Origin: Symbiodinium natans
Lineage: Eukaryota; Sar; Dinophyceae; Suessiales; Symbiodiniaceae
DNA length: 64,000 bases
NCBI GenBank assembly: GCA_905221605.1
Contig: CAJNDS010000036.1
Coordinates: forward strand, 374,001-438,000
Direction of reading: 5' to 3'
This document shows positions 18,098-32,600 of this stretch, in pieces. How positions within the stretch are numbered: position 1 is the first letter of the stretch; each line of letters opens with the position of its first letter. Below the pieces are notes generated by a model. That model saw only the letters and a program-made list of their open reading frames with translations, searched no databases and was not told the DNA's origin. The position numbers were made by a program, and so were the translations under genes.

Positions 18098-21000
18098 CTA
18101 AGCGGCAAACAAGGGCTTAGGGTTTAGGGTTTAGGGTTTAGGGGGCTCAGGATTCCGGATTCACTTAGTACGTAGTAGGATCGTTTCTAATCGAATGGCT
18201 GACTTTAGGGTTTCTCCGGGCCAAGGGAACCTACGGGGAAACCTTAGACCCAAACCCTAAATCCCACCTTGCGTACTTGGTAGCCCAGAAACCATACTAC
18301 CCTAAAGGGTACCCTTTCGGGGTTGGGTACCTGGTTACCCTTGAACCCAAAAAATGGACAAGTGCACCACTGGGCTACCAAGTGTAAGGATCCTGACCCT
18401 CAGGGACCTAAACCCTAAACCCTAAAACCCTAAACCCTAAACCCTAAACCCTAATATGCTACATGGGTTAAGGCAGCTCGGGCTTCGGGTGGCTTGGTTG
18501 GAAGCTTCGGGGACCTCCGAAGGAGAGAGGAAAAATAAGCAAATCCTTGCAAGAGGCACACTCTCACCCCGAACATAACCAGAACGGAAAATGGGCTTAG
18601 CAACTAAACTACCCTAACAAGCCGAAGAAACATGGGAATTTCCCAAAATAGTAGTATTTCCCAAAATAGTAGGGGTACCCTTTCATACCTCAAATAGAAT
18701 AGAATCCCCCCTAAAAAGGGTACCCCTACTTTCGTAAACCCCCAGATTAGCAAAACAACAGTTGCAGGGAGTCCATGGGCAAAACCCTAAAAGGCGGGCC
18801 CGGTTTAGGGTTTGGGGTTAAGGATGCTGTCTGTTGCACCTAATTACACCTGTACGATGTACACGCAGCACATACTTCCCAAAAGCCGGTGGGGGGGGGG
18901 GGGCTACTTGCTATCACCCGAAACAAAGGCCGCCCCTATTCTTCATAGAACCTTGAGGCCTGATTCCCCCTACCCTGAACCCTCCGTCCTGCTGCAGCTT
19001 TCGCTCCAACGTTTGGCCCAAAGGCTTCGTGCGGGCCAAGCCTTGGGAGAAGAGGTCGAGTTTAGGACTTGGGGTTTAGGGTTTAGGGTTTAGGGTTGGG
19101 GGTTTGGGGTTTAGGGTAACTGAACTAGTAATATGCGGGGTCTTAATCAGTAGAACAGGGTTTTGGGGGGCAGTATAGGGTTTAGGGCTCAGGGTGTAGG
19201 AGTCTGGGGATTAGGGCTCTGGGATTCGGGGGTGGGAATTGGAAGTCGGGGTTCGGAGCTTAGGGATGTTCGGCCCAATTCAAACGATTTAGGGTTTAGG
19301 GTTTAGGGTTTAGGGTTTAGGGTGTAGGGTTTAGGGTTTAGGGTTTAGGGTTGCTTGAAGAGCAACTACAAGTCGTTCCAAGAAAATGAAGCGGCAACGG
19401 AAGGAGCATCGTCCATGCGAGCATTGCAAGGAACCGGGGTATCGAATTGCCTTTAAGGGGTGTAGTAAGGGGTTTAAGTAGGGTTTATGTAGGGTTTAGG
19501 GTCTAGGGTTTCGGGCTTAGGGCTTAGGCTTTAGGGTTTAGGGATGGCTCAACACCGGGATTAGAATGTAAGATTGCGCATTTGCCTTGGGTTCGCACCA
19601 AAGGTCGGGTACTCGCTAGAGGCTTGTAGCATTCCAAGGCGCTAGTTCACCTCAAGACGCAAGCCCGCTTTGTAAAGCAACGTAGCTGCCCTTCTAGTTG
19701 GGGTTAGGGTTTATAGGGTTTAGGTTTTAGGGTTTGGGGTTTAGGGTTTGGGATTTGGGTACGTTACATTTCAAGTCATACGGAGGTCATAAGGTAACAA
19801 GATTTATAAGTGCTAATCCCTAAACCCTAAACCCTAAACCTTAAACTCATAGTTTGGAAAAGCCCCCCCCCCAGCAACCCCCCCCCCCTCAGGTTCAGAA
19901 AAGTCTGTTTTGTATTCGTTGGCTATTAGGCAGCTAATAGCAGCTAATGGCCCACACAACCTTCCGCGCTATTAGCTAGCGATTAGCATTTCGAGCGTGT
20001 CTGCAAAACCGGCTGACTGCTATTAGCCAGCTAATAGCGAGCGCAGTCCCCGTTACACGACCCCCCCCCCCAAGCCAACAAGCCGCCAATAGCAGTCTAT
20101 TAGCTGGCAAATAGTCTGCAATTCGCAGGGGCAACCCGTCGTTGCCTGCTTTAAGTTTTGCGCGAATAGCAAAAAGCCTTTCCTGCGCGATCTGGTTTGG
20201 CGGCCTGGGGGGGGGGGGGTTGCTGGGGGGGTGCTTTTCCAAACTATGATAAACCCTAAACCCTAAACCCTAAACCCTAAACCCTGGAGCTGCCCCCGCG
20301 AGATCCCTGGCTGCCCGGGCGCCCACCCGGGTCCTTTACCTGAAGGTTCATGGGTTGCTCTAAGTAGGGTTTGGGGTTTAGGGTAACTATATTCATAGCT
20401 TATAACAGACCTTCTTTAGGGCACTTATAACCCTGCATCTCACTACCCATGAACCTTCAAGCAGGGCTTAAGGCTTAGGGGCTTCCTTCCGGAAGGCCTC
20501 GTACGCTTCTGAGAGCCTCACTGTAAAGGGTGGCCCCTAAACCCTAAGCCCTAAGCCCTGAACCCTCAGCCCTAAACCCTAAACCCTAAACCCTACGGTA
20601 GTTCGACTTGGCCCCGAGCACGCAGCTGCTGATGGCGGGATGCTCAGCAAGGCCGCCTGGCCAAGAACCCCCAAAACCGGGTTTAGGGATTTAGGGATTG
20701 GACTGGGGTTTAGGGTTTAGGGTTTAGGGTTTAGGGTTTAGGGTTTAGGGTTTAGGGTTTAGGGTTTAGGGTTTAGGGTTTAGGGTTTAGGGTTTAGGGT
20801 TTAGGGTTTAGGGTTTAGGGTCTAGGCTCTTATCTCAAACCCTTAGTCATGCGCTCACCTTTCTGTTCACATCATCATCGGGTTCAGGGTTAAGGGTGCT
20901 TCTTTCATGAAAGGAAGCAAACCCACCAGCCTAAGGACATGTTCGTGTCTGTATAAATAATGACAGCTTGCGGTGGGGAGTTCCCAACGAAGCTGAAACA

Positions 21001-23588
21001 AAAGGGGGTCTATAAGCCCGATGAACATTACACTTCATTCAACTTACAAGAATCTTAAGTAAGGTTACACACATAGCTAGCCTACCTAGAAACCTACTTA
21101 TACCTAGCCACGGCTTCTCCAAGCAAGGCCCACAAGCCTAAACCCTAAACCCTAAACCCTAAACCCTAAACCCCAAACCCCAAACCCTACACCCTACACC
21201 GTACACCAAAACTCTACACCCGGCCCTAAACCCTAAACCCTAAACCCTAAACCCTAAACCCTAAACCCTAAACCCGACTCCGGCCACTTCGCGCTCCAAG
21301 CCTCCTCCTGCGTGGGCCGCCGTCCAAGGACCAGGCCAACGGTCAGCCCCAGTTGCTCCTTATCTGGGTTTGGGGTTCAGGGTTCCCTAAACCCTAAACC
21401 CTAAACCCCAAACCCCAAACCCTAAACCCGAAACCCTAAACCCTAACTGGGTTTCGGGCTCAGGGTCGAGGAGGGCCGGCCGCAGGGTTCGGGGAATCTC
21501 TTCCCCACATACACTGCGCCCCGAATGGTCCGGACACGTCAACCCCAAAGCACACTTCTCAAAACATATGCGGAGACTCCTGAACCTCCTTAATCCCTCA
21601 GTTAAGGATTTCCATGTAGCGTCAGTAAAGTACCCTAAACCCTAAACCCTAAACCCTGAACCCTGAACCCTTAAAGTATGATTTAGGGGCCCTTAGAGAA
21701 AATGTTCGAGTGTCAAAAACTTTAAACCAGACCCTGAGTCAACACATATGGTGGTTTCCGAGATTCGGGTACCTTAGTGGGGTCCTGATTGTAAGGGAAT
21801 CCTACATGTGGGTGGTTGTCAAAAAACTATGGTCCCTTTTTGGATCCCTATCACAATACGGCACCTAATATTTAGGGTACCCCAAAAGGGATCATAATTT
21901 TGACAACCCCCCACGTGAGAATCAAAATTGGGGGTCCCCTATTCTCATGAACCCCCCCATAGCCCTAAACCCTACCTAAACCTATACCATATCCAGAGCT
22001 CCTCTGCATCCATGCCCTGTAGCAGAGGCCGTCCCAAGGCCTGTGCAGAAGGTCACGTCGTGACATCACGTTGAGGGCTATAGGGTTTAGGGTTTAGGGT
22101 GTAGGGCTACTTGGAGGTTCATGGGCTGTTATAAGCGTGATTATAAGTAGGGTAACTATACTTATGACCTTACGTAGGGTACTTATAATCCTACTTAGAT
22201 CTGCCCTTTGAACTTCCAAGTAGGGTTTAGGGTTGCAGGTTTAGGGTTGAGGCTCTAAGGTTTAGGGTTATTCTCAAAGCCTCCGCAAACAAAAACAAAA
22301 TTCAACACTTAGAAGAGCCCGGTACCGACCCCCCCCCAGCTTGTCAAAGCTCCTTGCTTTTGTGTTTGATTCTCTCTCGTAATCTCTCTCTCTCTCTCCC
22401 TGTCGATCTCTCGCTCCCTCTCTCTCTCTGTATCTTTGTGTTCTTGTTGTGGTCTCTCTCTCTCTCTCTGTGCAGCTCTCAGGATGGATTGGTACGGAGC
22501 TAGACATGTAGGGTTTGGGGTTCTAGGGTTGTAGGGTTTTAGGGTTTAGGTCTAGGGTTTGGAGTTTAGGGTTTTGTCCTTGCGGTGTATGTTTGGGGAC
22601 AGCACCCAAGCTCCAAGCCCGAATCGCGGAGCGGAGCATACAGGGTGGGCCTGTCCCAAAACCCTCGAAGGCCACCATAGCGGCTGCTAGCACGGTTTAG
22701 GGTTTAGGGTTTAGGGATCAGGGTTTAGGGTTTAGGGGATCTACCTTCAACCCTTATAAGGTTGTACCCTTGGGCTTTGGGGGGGTCCATTTTTAAGGAT
22801 CCCTCAGGGAGCATAGGGGGGGGCCATCTGAGGAGTAGACTAAGGCTAAGGGGAACCTTTCGGGGTACAACCTTAGGGGTACAAGCCTTCATCCCTTGAA
22901 ACGCGAAACCTGCAAGCAAGCACAAGATAATCAATACAGCTACGTTTCCACGAAGTACTTCCACATAAACGCTTCAGGCAAACCCACAATCCCCCCTAAA
23001 CCCTAAACCCTAAACCCGAAACCTCTTACACTGCTCGGGCCGGCCATCTCAGCCACAACGCACGCGTAGGACCAGATCTGAGCGGAGCGGTATCGCGAAG
23101 GGTTTAGGGTTTAGAGCTTAGGGTTTAGGGTTCAGGGTTTAGGGTTTGGGGTTTAGGGTTTTAGGGTTTGGGGGTTTCATTAGGGTTTATGGTTTAGGGT
23201 TTAGGGTTTAGGAACGACGAAACCCTAAACTCTACACACCAACCCTTCTTGAACAACCCTTTAAAGCCCTATAGGCCCCTATTATATTATATATCCTGTG
23301 CTACCTACACCCTAAACCCTACACACCCTACAAACCCCTACAAACCCTCTAAAGTAGTTTGGGCCATTCGCGGGGCCCAAGCTCAATGGACCTCAATGAG
23401 GTTGAAGGACGTTGAAGGGCTCATGAACTCATTCAAGGGTCTCGCCCTAAACCCAAAACACAAAACCCTAAATAACAAACCCTAAACCCTAAACCCTAAA
23501 CCCCAAATGTTAATGGGGCATAAGGAGGGACCCCCAGAATGGACCCTTAGTCTTATTCCCCTATGTAACCCATATATAACCACAATCA

Positions 23589-23619
<31 letters not shown>

Positions 23620-26600
23620 CATAAATATATATGTATATTTATATGGACAAACCGTTTATAGTCCCTATATAACATGGTGGCCCAGTAACCATGTCATAAC
23701 AAGGGCACCCTTTTTGGGGTTGGTTACTTTGTACGGGAACCCAGAACCAAACAAAGCGTAAAGAGCACCACTGCGCTACTTAGAAACCCTAAACTCTAAA
23801 CCCCAAACCCTAAAACCCTGAAGAAAAAAAAACCCTAGCAGCGCGAGTTGCCACAAAGCCTATTCAGCCCATAAACCCTGAAGCCTGAAACCCGATGCAC
23901 TTCCAAAATACCACAAACCCTAAACCATAGACCCGAACCCCTATAACCCTGATGAAGCCTACAAGCCCTAAACCCTAAACCCTAAAGCCTAAAACCCTAA
24001 ACCCCATGCATGAACCCTATCAAGCCCCTAAGCTCGCCCGCGCCAGTCTTTCTGGCCTCGTCTGCTTGCGGGCGTTTGACTGTCCACTAACAGTACGTAT
24101 TAGACCATAAAACCCTATGAATCCTAAAACCCTAGACCCACAGAGACCCCAAATCCTTAAAACCCTTATAAGGAAGAGGAGGGGATTATGAACCACAAAC
24201 CCTAGGGGTTTAGGGTTTAGGATTTAGAGCTTAGGGTTTAGGGTGTAGGGCTTAGGGGTTGGGGTTTAGGGTTTAGGGTTTAGGGTTTAGGGTTTAGGGT
24301 TTAGGGTTTAGGGTTTAGGGTTTAGGGTTTAGGGTTTAGGGTTTAGGGTTTAGGGTTTAGGGTTTAGGGTTTAGGGTTTAGGGTTTAGGGTTTAGGGTTT
24401 AGGGTTTAGGGTTTAGGGTTTAGGGTTTAGGGTTTGGGGTTTGGGGTTTGGGGTTTAGGGCTCTAAAGTCACTCTCAGTTCCAAGGGACGTCCACGGCCG
24501 CGCCGTAGCGTCGAGCCCCCAGGAGTAACTCAGGGGCTCGGTACCAGCGCCTTGGGGCGCGTTCGCTTTGGAAGGGTGTTTTAGGGTTTAGGGTGTAGGG
24601 TTTAGGGTTTAGGGTTGAGGGTTTAGGGTTTAGGGAGTGGTGGGGGTGCTTGGAGTATAAGGTTTAGTAATTGGGGTTAGGGTCAGTGCTTCGGGGCCTT
24701 AAGGGCCTTTCACGCCTTTAAGGGTGTTAAGGGTCGTAAAGGTTGGTCAAGAGTCGCAAGGGTTTAGGGATTCGGGGTCTTTGGCAGCTTCCCTGGTACT
24801 TTCAAGAAGAGTTTAGGGTTCATAAGGTTAATAGAGGATCTAATCCCTTCCCCCGAATATTAAAGCCTCACCCCCCGCCCCGACCCCCTTGTAATGTTTA
24901 ATGTTTATGGGGGGGGGGGGGGGGGGGGGGGCTCTTATCGAATGCAGCCAGAATGCTCTTCAGACACGCAGACTGCCAAACAGCAGCGAGTGAGGGTAGG
25001 AAGACCCTAAGCCCAAACCCCAAAACCCTAAACCCTAAACCTTAAACCCGAAACCCTAGACCCTAAACCCTAAAACCCTAAACCCTAAAACCCTAAACCC
25101 TAGACCCTAAAGGGACTGACAGGAACCTGAGTCTCTCTAGAGGGTTGGGCTTTTCAGAGTCAGGGCTCATGTCTCTGCTTCGGGCTTCCGACCCCGTTAA
25201 ACCCCTACTACTATTACTATTATAATCAATATTTCCATCACTATCCATCACTATTACTATTATAATTCATCTTTCTATTATTATTATTATTGTTATTGTT
25301 AATATGTTCTATTACCAGTTACTATTCACTATTTACTATTTAATATTTACTATTTACTATAACTATTACCATTACTTCGCGGCGGGAGGGCTTGGGGCTT
25401 AGGCCTTAAGGTCTACGGAACGCTAGACCCTAAACCCTACAGACCCTTGTACAAAGCCCATATAAACCCTCCGTATTACACGAACTCTCTATACACTCCA
25501 TGAACCATCTGTCTATAAACCCTTTATAATCCCTTCCCCCCAATATTAACTAATCTAAAACTCCCTGGTCTATTGCTATGATAGTAATCGTAAAAGTAAT
25601 TGTAATCGTAGGGTTTAGGGTTTAGGGTTTAGGGTTTAGGGTTTAGGGTTTAGGGTTTAGGGTTTAGGGTTTAGGGTTTAGGGTTTAGGGTTTAGGGTTT
25701 AGGGTTTAGGGTTTCATTAGCCATCCGAGGCACATGCCGACGTACTCAGTCATGCTCCTGTGGTTTGGGGTTTGGGGGTTTGGTGTTGAGGGTTGTGGCT
25801 TCGGGTTCCAGGGTTAGGGGCTTGGTAGGGTTTTGGGCTTTCGGGCTTCGGGCTTCTTCGGGCTCAGGGAAGTTCAGGGCTTTAAGGTTTTAGCATCTCA
25901 GGGTTGAAGGGGTCTAAGCTGCGGGGCTGAGGCTGTTGGTCTTTAGGCCCTTTCGGCTTAGGGTGTGCCTGTCATTTACCCATTGTCCTGTTGGGGTCAG
26001 CCCTGTATACAAACACCTACTGTAGTGCACACCCCACACCGTAAACCATGCACCCAAAAACCCTAAACCCTAAACCCTCAACCCTAAACCCTTCTCCTTT
26101 TACTCGGTTGAGCCATTGCAGGGGTTTTGTTCTTAGGGCTTGGGCGGCTGGCTCGCTAACAGACAATCTGCAGAAAGCTTCATCTTGAGCGACAAGCTTA
26201 TCCTAAACCCTAAACCCTAAACCCTAAACCCTAAACCCTAAACCCTAAACCCTAAACCCTAAACCCCAAACCCTAAGCCCTATAAGCCGTAAGCCCTAAG
26301 CCCTAAGCCCTAAGCCCTATAGACCCTGAGCCCATGTCTTTCCCGTCGACCCCTAACGAAAACCCCTGCAGCCTGCAAAGACCGCAGAACCTGAAAGGCG
26401 CTTGTGTCCTAGAATCATTTAGGGTTTACAGTGGGGTTTACGGTTTACCCTATTTACCCTACTTACCCTCAACCCTAAACCCTAAAGCCTAAAGAATATC
26501 CAAAGCCCTGACATCTCTGTTAAACGAAAAAGAACCCCTTGGAACCTCCGAAGCCCCCCGGACAAAACCACGAGAGAACCCCTGAAGGCCCCCAGGGATC

Positions 26601-29600
26601 AGGGTTGAGGGTTTAGGGCTTAGGGTGTCCCCCCTCAACCCTCAACCCTAAGCCCTTGAGTCCTTAGTAACCCAAAACCCTAAACCCTAAATCCGAAACC
26701 CTAAACCCTCGGAATCCCTCAGGTTTAGGGGGAAACCCTAAACCCTAAACCCTAAACCCTAAACCCTAAACCCTAAACCCTAAACCCTAAACCCTAAACC
26801 CTAAACCCTAAACCCTAAACCCTAAACCCTCGATTTTTTTTCTGGGGGAGGGGGGGGTTCCGGCTGCTCCTCGACTCGCCGAAGCCGCACACCAAGCCGA
26901 AGTCGCAGAGTCGCGCCCCCGTGGGCTCCAGGAGCACATTGCCTGCAGGGGTCTTTTTGAGGGCTTGTAGGGTTTAGGGTTCAGGGGTTTGGGGTTTAGG
27001 GTTTAGGGTTTAGGGTTTGGGGGTTTGGGGGTTTAGGGGTTTGGAGTTTGGGGGTTTTGGGGCTTTTTGAGGATTTAGGGGTTTAGGGGTCCGCCGACCC
27101 TGGCGGCGTGTTGGGCCTCTTTCCCCTTACCCCCCAAAACTGCAGGAGGGTAGGGGGGGTACCCCGCCAGCTTTTCCGTGGAGGAGCAGGCCACCCACAC
27201 CGCGTAAACTCATGGACCATAAGCGTTTTCGCACAGGGCATAGGGGCTCTTTTGGAAAAAACCCCTCTTTGGGCTACCCCCGACCGCCCACCCCCCCCCC
27301 CCACCCCCCCCCCTACCCCCCCTACCCCCCCCCCCTACCCCACCCCCCCCCTCCCCCCCCTCCCCCCTACCAATTTGTGCCGCCCCCCCACCCCCCCCCC
27401 CCCCCCACCCCCCTACCCCCCCCTCCCAACAGGAACCGCAAACAAAATCACCAAACCCCAAACCTTAAACTTGTTCTCCTGCGGGGTCGGCGGCTTGAGC
27501 CGGAGGCTCTTAAATTTAGGGTTTAGGGGTTTAGGGCTTAGGGTTTGGGATTTAGGGGTTTAAGGGGTTGGGGGTTTAGGGGTTTAGGGGTTTAGGGGTT
27601 TAAGGGTTTAGGGTTTAGGGGTTTAGGGGTTTAGGGTTTAGGGTTTAGGGTTTCCCCTTGTACCAACAGGCCTTAATAGGGATGATAATAGGTGGTACTA
27701 GAATCCCTATTAAATGCTGTTAGTATAAGGGGCAACATCCCAAGATTTATATACTAGGTTGCCCAGTAACCCATGATGAAAAAGGGTGCTTTTTTCTTTT
27801 TGTTTAAAGGGTTGATAAGGGAGCCTAAACCCCCCAAAAACGGAATCAGGGTACTACTGGGCACCCTTGTATAGCGGTCGAGGGGTTTCGGTTCTTTCGG
27901 GTTTTAGAGGAGGTTGAACAGACTCGGCACCGGGAAGCGCAAACCCTCCTAAACCCCCCGCCCAAAAAAAACTGATAAAAAGAAAAACATCCCAACCTAA
28001 ATCCCTAAATCCCTAAACCCTAACCCCTTAATCCCTGAACCACAAACCCGAAGTAATCCTAAATCACTGAAACCCTAACCTCTAAATAAGCCTCCAATAC
28101 CCAATGACATGTTCAAGCTTGAACTTTCGTAATTGTACTCGGCCAAAGGAACCAAACCTTTGAACCCTCACCATTCGATAAGTAAGAGTACCCGAACCCT
28201 AAACCCTAAAGCCCCCTAGGCCCTAATTAAACCCTGTATCCCTGAACCCCAAAACCCCAAAACCCTAAACCCCAGCAATCGTGTAGCCTGGCTTTATGTC
28301 GCGGTGGATGAGCTCCGAGTCGTGCAGGTACCTAGGGGGCGCAGCCCTAAACCATAAGCCATAAACCCTCAACCCTGAACCCTAAATCCGAAACCCTACT
28401 AAGCCCTAACCCCAACCCTAAAGCCTAAACCCGAAACCCTTCGGGTAGTTTCACTGTTAAAAGGGGACCCCTTGTATAAACCCCTTAGATACCCTATACA
28501 ACCCAAGGGCCCACACATCAGAACCTCGCAAGGAGGTAAGGGACCAGAGAAAGGGCCCATGGAACTACCCGCAGAAAAGCCCTAAACCATACAACTTGAA
28601 CCCTAAACCCTAAGCCCACCAGGACGATCGGGGCTCAGGTTTCGAGGATTCAAGTGTCGGGCACGATGCCACAACCCTAGAGGTAGGGTTGAAAGTACCC
28701 TACGCAAGCGCAAGATCGGGAATATTATAGGGTTTAGGGTTTAGGGTTCAGGGTTTAGGTTTGGGGGTTTAGGACTTAGGGTTTAGGGCTAGCCTGGAGA
28801 CTTAACCTGCATCCCAAGGCACCTTAAAGCTCGTGCGATATCGCGCGCCACTCGCTGCTGCGTGCGTCTGTCCAGGAGGTTGTAGCGAATGGCCTGACAG
28901 GAACTCTCAGCAGCTGCTTAATGAAGCTACCTGCAACCCCAAAATGTAGGGTTAGTGGGCCAAAACCCCCTCCTGATGACGGGGCATTTCCTCCCCCCGC
29001 AATAAGCTGCATTCTCCTTATAAAAGGCTAGTCGAGACCCTAAACCCCAAACCCCCCTAAACCAATCCCTACCCCCTTAATCCCTAAAACCCTAAATCCC
29101 TACTAAAACCTAAAACCCGCAAACCCTGAATCCTTAAAACCCAAATCCCTAAGTCATTCAACCCCTGAACCCTAAATCTCTCAGTCCCTAAAACCCTAAA
29201 TCCCTAAGTCCCCTAGCCCCTCAATCCCAAAGCCCCCAAACCCCAAATCCTCTAATCCCGTGAACCCCTAAATCCCCAATCCCTTCATCCCTGAATTCCT
29301 AAGCCCCAAAATTCCTACACCCCTACATCCTAAATCCCAAAACCCCTAAAACCCAAAGTCCCCTCAGTCCCTGAATCCCTAACCCCGCCTCAAGCCTCAA
29401 TCCCTAAACCCTAAATCAACTAAACGGCCTAGATCCCCTAAACCACCTAATCTAGGGGCCTTAAGAATCAGAATAGGGTTTGGGGAATACTGCAGTACGT
29501 TAATTTACAAGGGGACGAAAAGGGGAACACTATTAGTAGTTCTCCCGACCCCTAAACCACCAAACCCTGCAGCCTTGTCCAGATCCTGTTCAGCGGCCGG

Positions 29601-32600
29601 AAAGACCAAGTACAGATCACTTCCACGCCTCGGATTAGACGCCCTAAACACTAGACCTTAAACCCTAAACCCTAAAGGGTTTGAGGGCTTAAACCCTAAA
29701 CCCCAAAACCCTTCTCCTTTAGGGTTTCAGGGGTTTCGGGTTTTAGGGTTTGGGATTTAGGGTTTAGGGGTTTGAGGGTTTAGGGTTTAAGGTCTAGGGT
29801 TTGAGGTTTAGGTGCAGGGTATAGGGTTTAGGGCTCGGCGTTTGGGGTTTAGGGTGTTTGGTCTTTTTCTTAAGGTTTCTATAGGGTTCATGGGTTTATT
29901 GTATGTATGTATGTATGTATGTATGTATGTATGTATGTATGTATGTACATGATTTCTTTAGGGTCTTGTATAGGGCCCTTGCTCGTTGTTTTCAGGTTTC
30001 TGCAACAAAAGGCTTCTATATATATATATATACACACACACGCGTATGCATGTATGTATGTGTATATATATATATATATTATTTATATATTTACATATTT
30101 ATTTATTTATATAATAGATCTATGTATAGATCTGGGTTTTCAGGGTTTGTGTACTGGGCTCAACGTTCGTGGGGTTGTGCCGTTCAGGGGCCGCTGAAGA
30201 CGCGACAAGCCGCGTGGGCAGAATAGCGTCGAGAAGGACGACGACATTCTCATGGCTCAGGTTCCTGAACTTCGGGTTTAGGGGGTTTAGGGTTTAGGGG
30301 GTTTAGGGGGTTTAGGGGGTTTTGGGTTTAGGGTTTAGGATTGAGGGCCAAATGAAAACCTAAAGGGTTTAGGGTTTGGGGTTTAGGGCACCGCTTGAAG
30401 TAGGGACTTAGGGTTTACGCCTTGGGGACGGCTGGAAGTTCCGCAGGTTCTCTTCCGAAGGGTTACAAGTACCCTGAACAAGGTTCTGTCCGCACATAAC
30501 TAGAAGGTTGACCCCTTGCCAGACCCTAAAGAGTTTGATTAGGCCCTAAACCCAACACCCTAAATCCTAAATTCTAAACCCTACCCCCTAACCCCTAAAC
30601 CCCAAGCCACCAATAGAACGCCCCATAAACCAGGGTCAGGATGGAGTCGGTACCAGGCAAGCCGGACAGAGCCCCAGCGAAGTTTGCATCCCGGAATAAC
30701 GGAATAACGGGCGGCAGCGCAATACATACACCGAAAGTCTTTAGTGCCGACGGCCGACTCCAGCCTCGACCAACTCCATGCTTGCCATGTGCCTCGAGGC
30801 AGCATGGCTTTTGCCCGTCACAGCAATTGCCGCAGCGCGGACGCGAGCAGTTCTTCGCTGCTGTTCTTCGGCAGCCCGGCGACGCACACGCAGCCATGGC
30901 TGACCGAGGCTAGGGAAAGGGTTTAGGGTTTAGGGTTTAGGGTTTAGGGTTTAGGGTTTAGGGTTTAGGGTTTTTTAGGGTTTAGGGTTTAGGGTTCAGG
31001 GTTTAGGGTTTAATTCTAGGGTTCAGGGTTTAGGGTTTAGTGTTTTTGGGTTTAGGGTTGGGGTTGGGGTTTGTGGTTTAGGGTTTGGGCTGAGGGCCAT
31101 TTAGGGTTTAGGGCTAGGGCTAGGGTTTACGCGCCGCGCGCTCTTACGCCCCGAATGCACGATAGGAGTCCAGGGCCAGCTATATATGATCTGACAAATT
31201 AGGGGCTCGCAAAACCACATAAACGTAAGGATCCTACTGTTACTGTTGGGGTATAAGGGCCCCTATAAGGGGGATTCCAAAAAAACACTTGTTTGTAGGA
31301 TCCTTATGCTCATGTGGTTTTTCGGGCCCCTACAGATGCCCTCGTACTTTGGACCTTGAAGTCTCTACAGCTTTAAAGGGTAGTCTTTAGGTGGGGTTTA
31401 GGGTTTAGGGCTTAGAGCTTAGGGTTTAGGGTTTAGGGTTTAGGGCTACTTGAAGGTTCATAAGTAGCTATAAGTAGGGTTGTCAGTGCCCTAAATAGGG
31501 CTACAATAAGGATAATTACCCTACGTACTTATAACCCTACTTCTAGGTACCCATGAACCTGTAAGTAGCAACCCCCAAAACCCTGAAACCGAAACCATAG
31601 CCCTAACCCTGAAACCCCGCATCTCAGCCCAAACCCCAGATGCTCAATCTGAAAACTAGGGCGCCCATCACTCCCCAACCCTGAAGCCCTAAACCCTAAA
31701 CCCTAAACCCTAATAAACCCTAGACCCTAAACCCTAAACCTTAAACCCTAAATCGTAGGGGGGAACAAGGCCACTTCAGTGCTCTAAGACTCCCGCAGAA
31801 GCCCTCGGCAGTACCCGAACGTCAAGCACTAAAACTTCTTGAATTTAAGGTTTAAGGTTTAAGGTTTAGGGTTTAGGGCAAACCTTGGGATGTTCCCCCT
31901 TTTACTAACAGTCCTGAAGAGGGATTACAGTACCTCCTATTATATTCCCTACGAAGGACTGTTAGTATAAGGGGAAACATCCGAAGATTTAGGGTTTAGG
32001 GTAAACCATATACCCCTAATTCCCCAGACCCTGACTCCCCCAACCGCCCCCCAAAACCAGTACTCCTCAAACAAAATATGGCACAGAAACCCAAAACCTA
32101 AACCCTAAACCCTAAACCCCAAACCCTAAACCCTAAGCCCTGCGCCTGAGCACCGCCAGCTCGCGGTAGCTGCGCTTCAGCGTCTCGGGCTCGCTGTGCA
32201 GTAAGCACTCGAAGCAGCGCTTCCTGAGATTCTTGGGTTTCAGCGTTCAGGCTTTTTGGGGGGGTTTAGGGTTTAGGGTTTAGGGTTGAGGGTTTCGGGT
32301 TTAGGGTTGAGGGCTTAGGGTTGAGGGTTTAAGCTTTTGGGAGGTTTGGGGTTTAAGACTTTTGGTTCAGAGTCAGAGGGTGAAGTTAATGGAAGGTTTA
32401 GGGCATTTAGAGCTTCTCGGAGTTTGGTGGATGTTTTTTTAAGGTCTCCCAGCTTTGGGTTCTAAGGGTGTTGCCTCTTCTTTCTTTCTCCTAGAACTTC
32501 TTGGGGCGTCATCAGTGATTTTAGGAAGCTTCCTTGAGACGTCTGGGCGGGTAGAAGTTGAACCCGGATGAGAGAACTGGTTTGACATCGTCATGGCCTA

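Noticed and set aside
22274-22507. Arg/Glu-rich 77-codon ORF
   Set aside because: It is a translation of a (CT)n microsatellite.
27108-27563. Proline-rich ORFs across 27.1-27.5 kb
   Set aside because: They are translations of the poly-C core of a family E element.
29903-30226. ORFs of MYVC repeats
   Set aside because: They are translations of the (TATG)n microsatellite.
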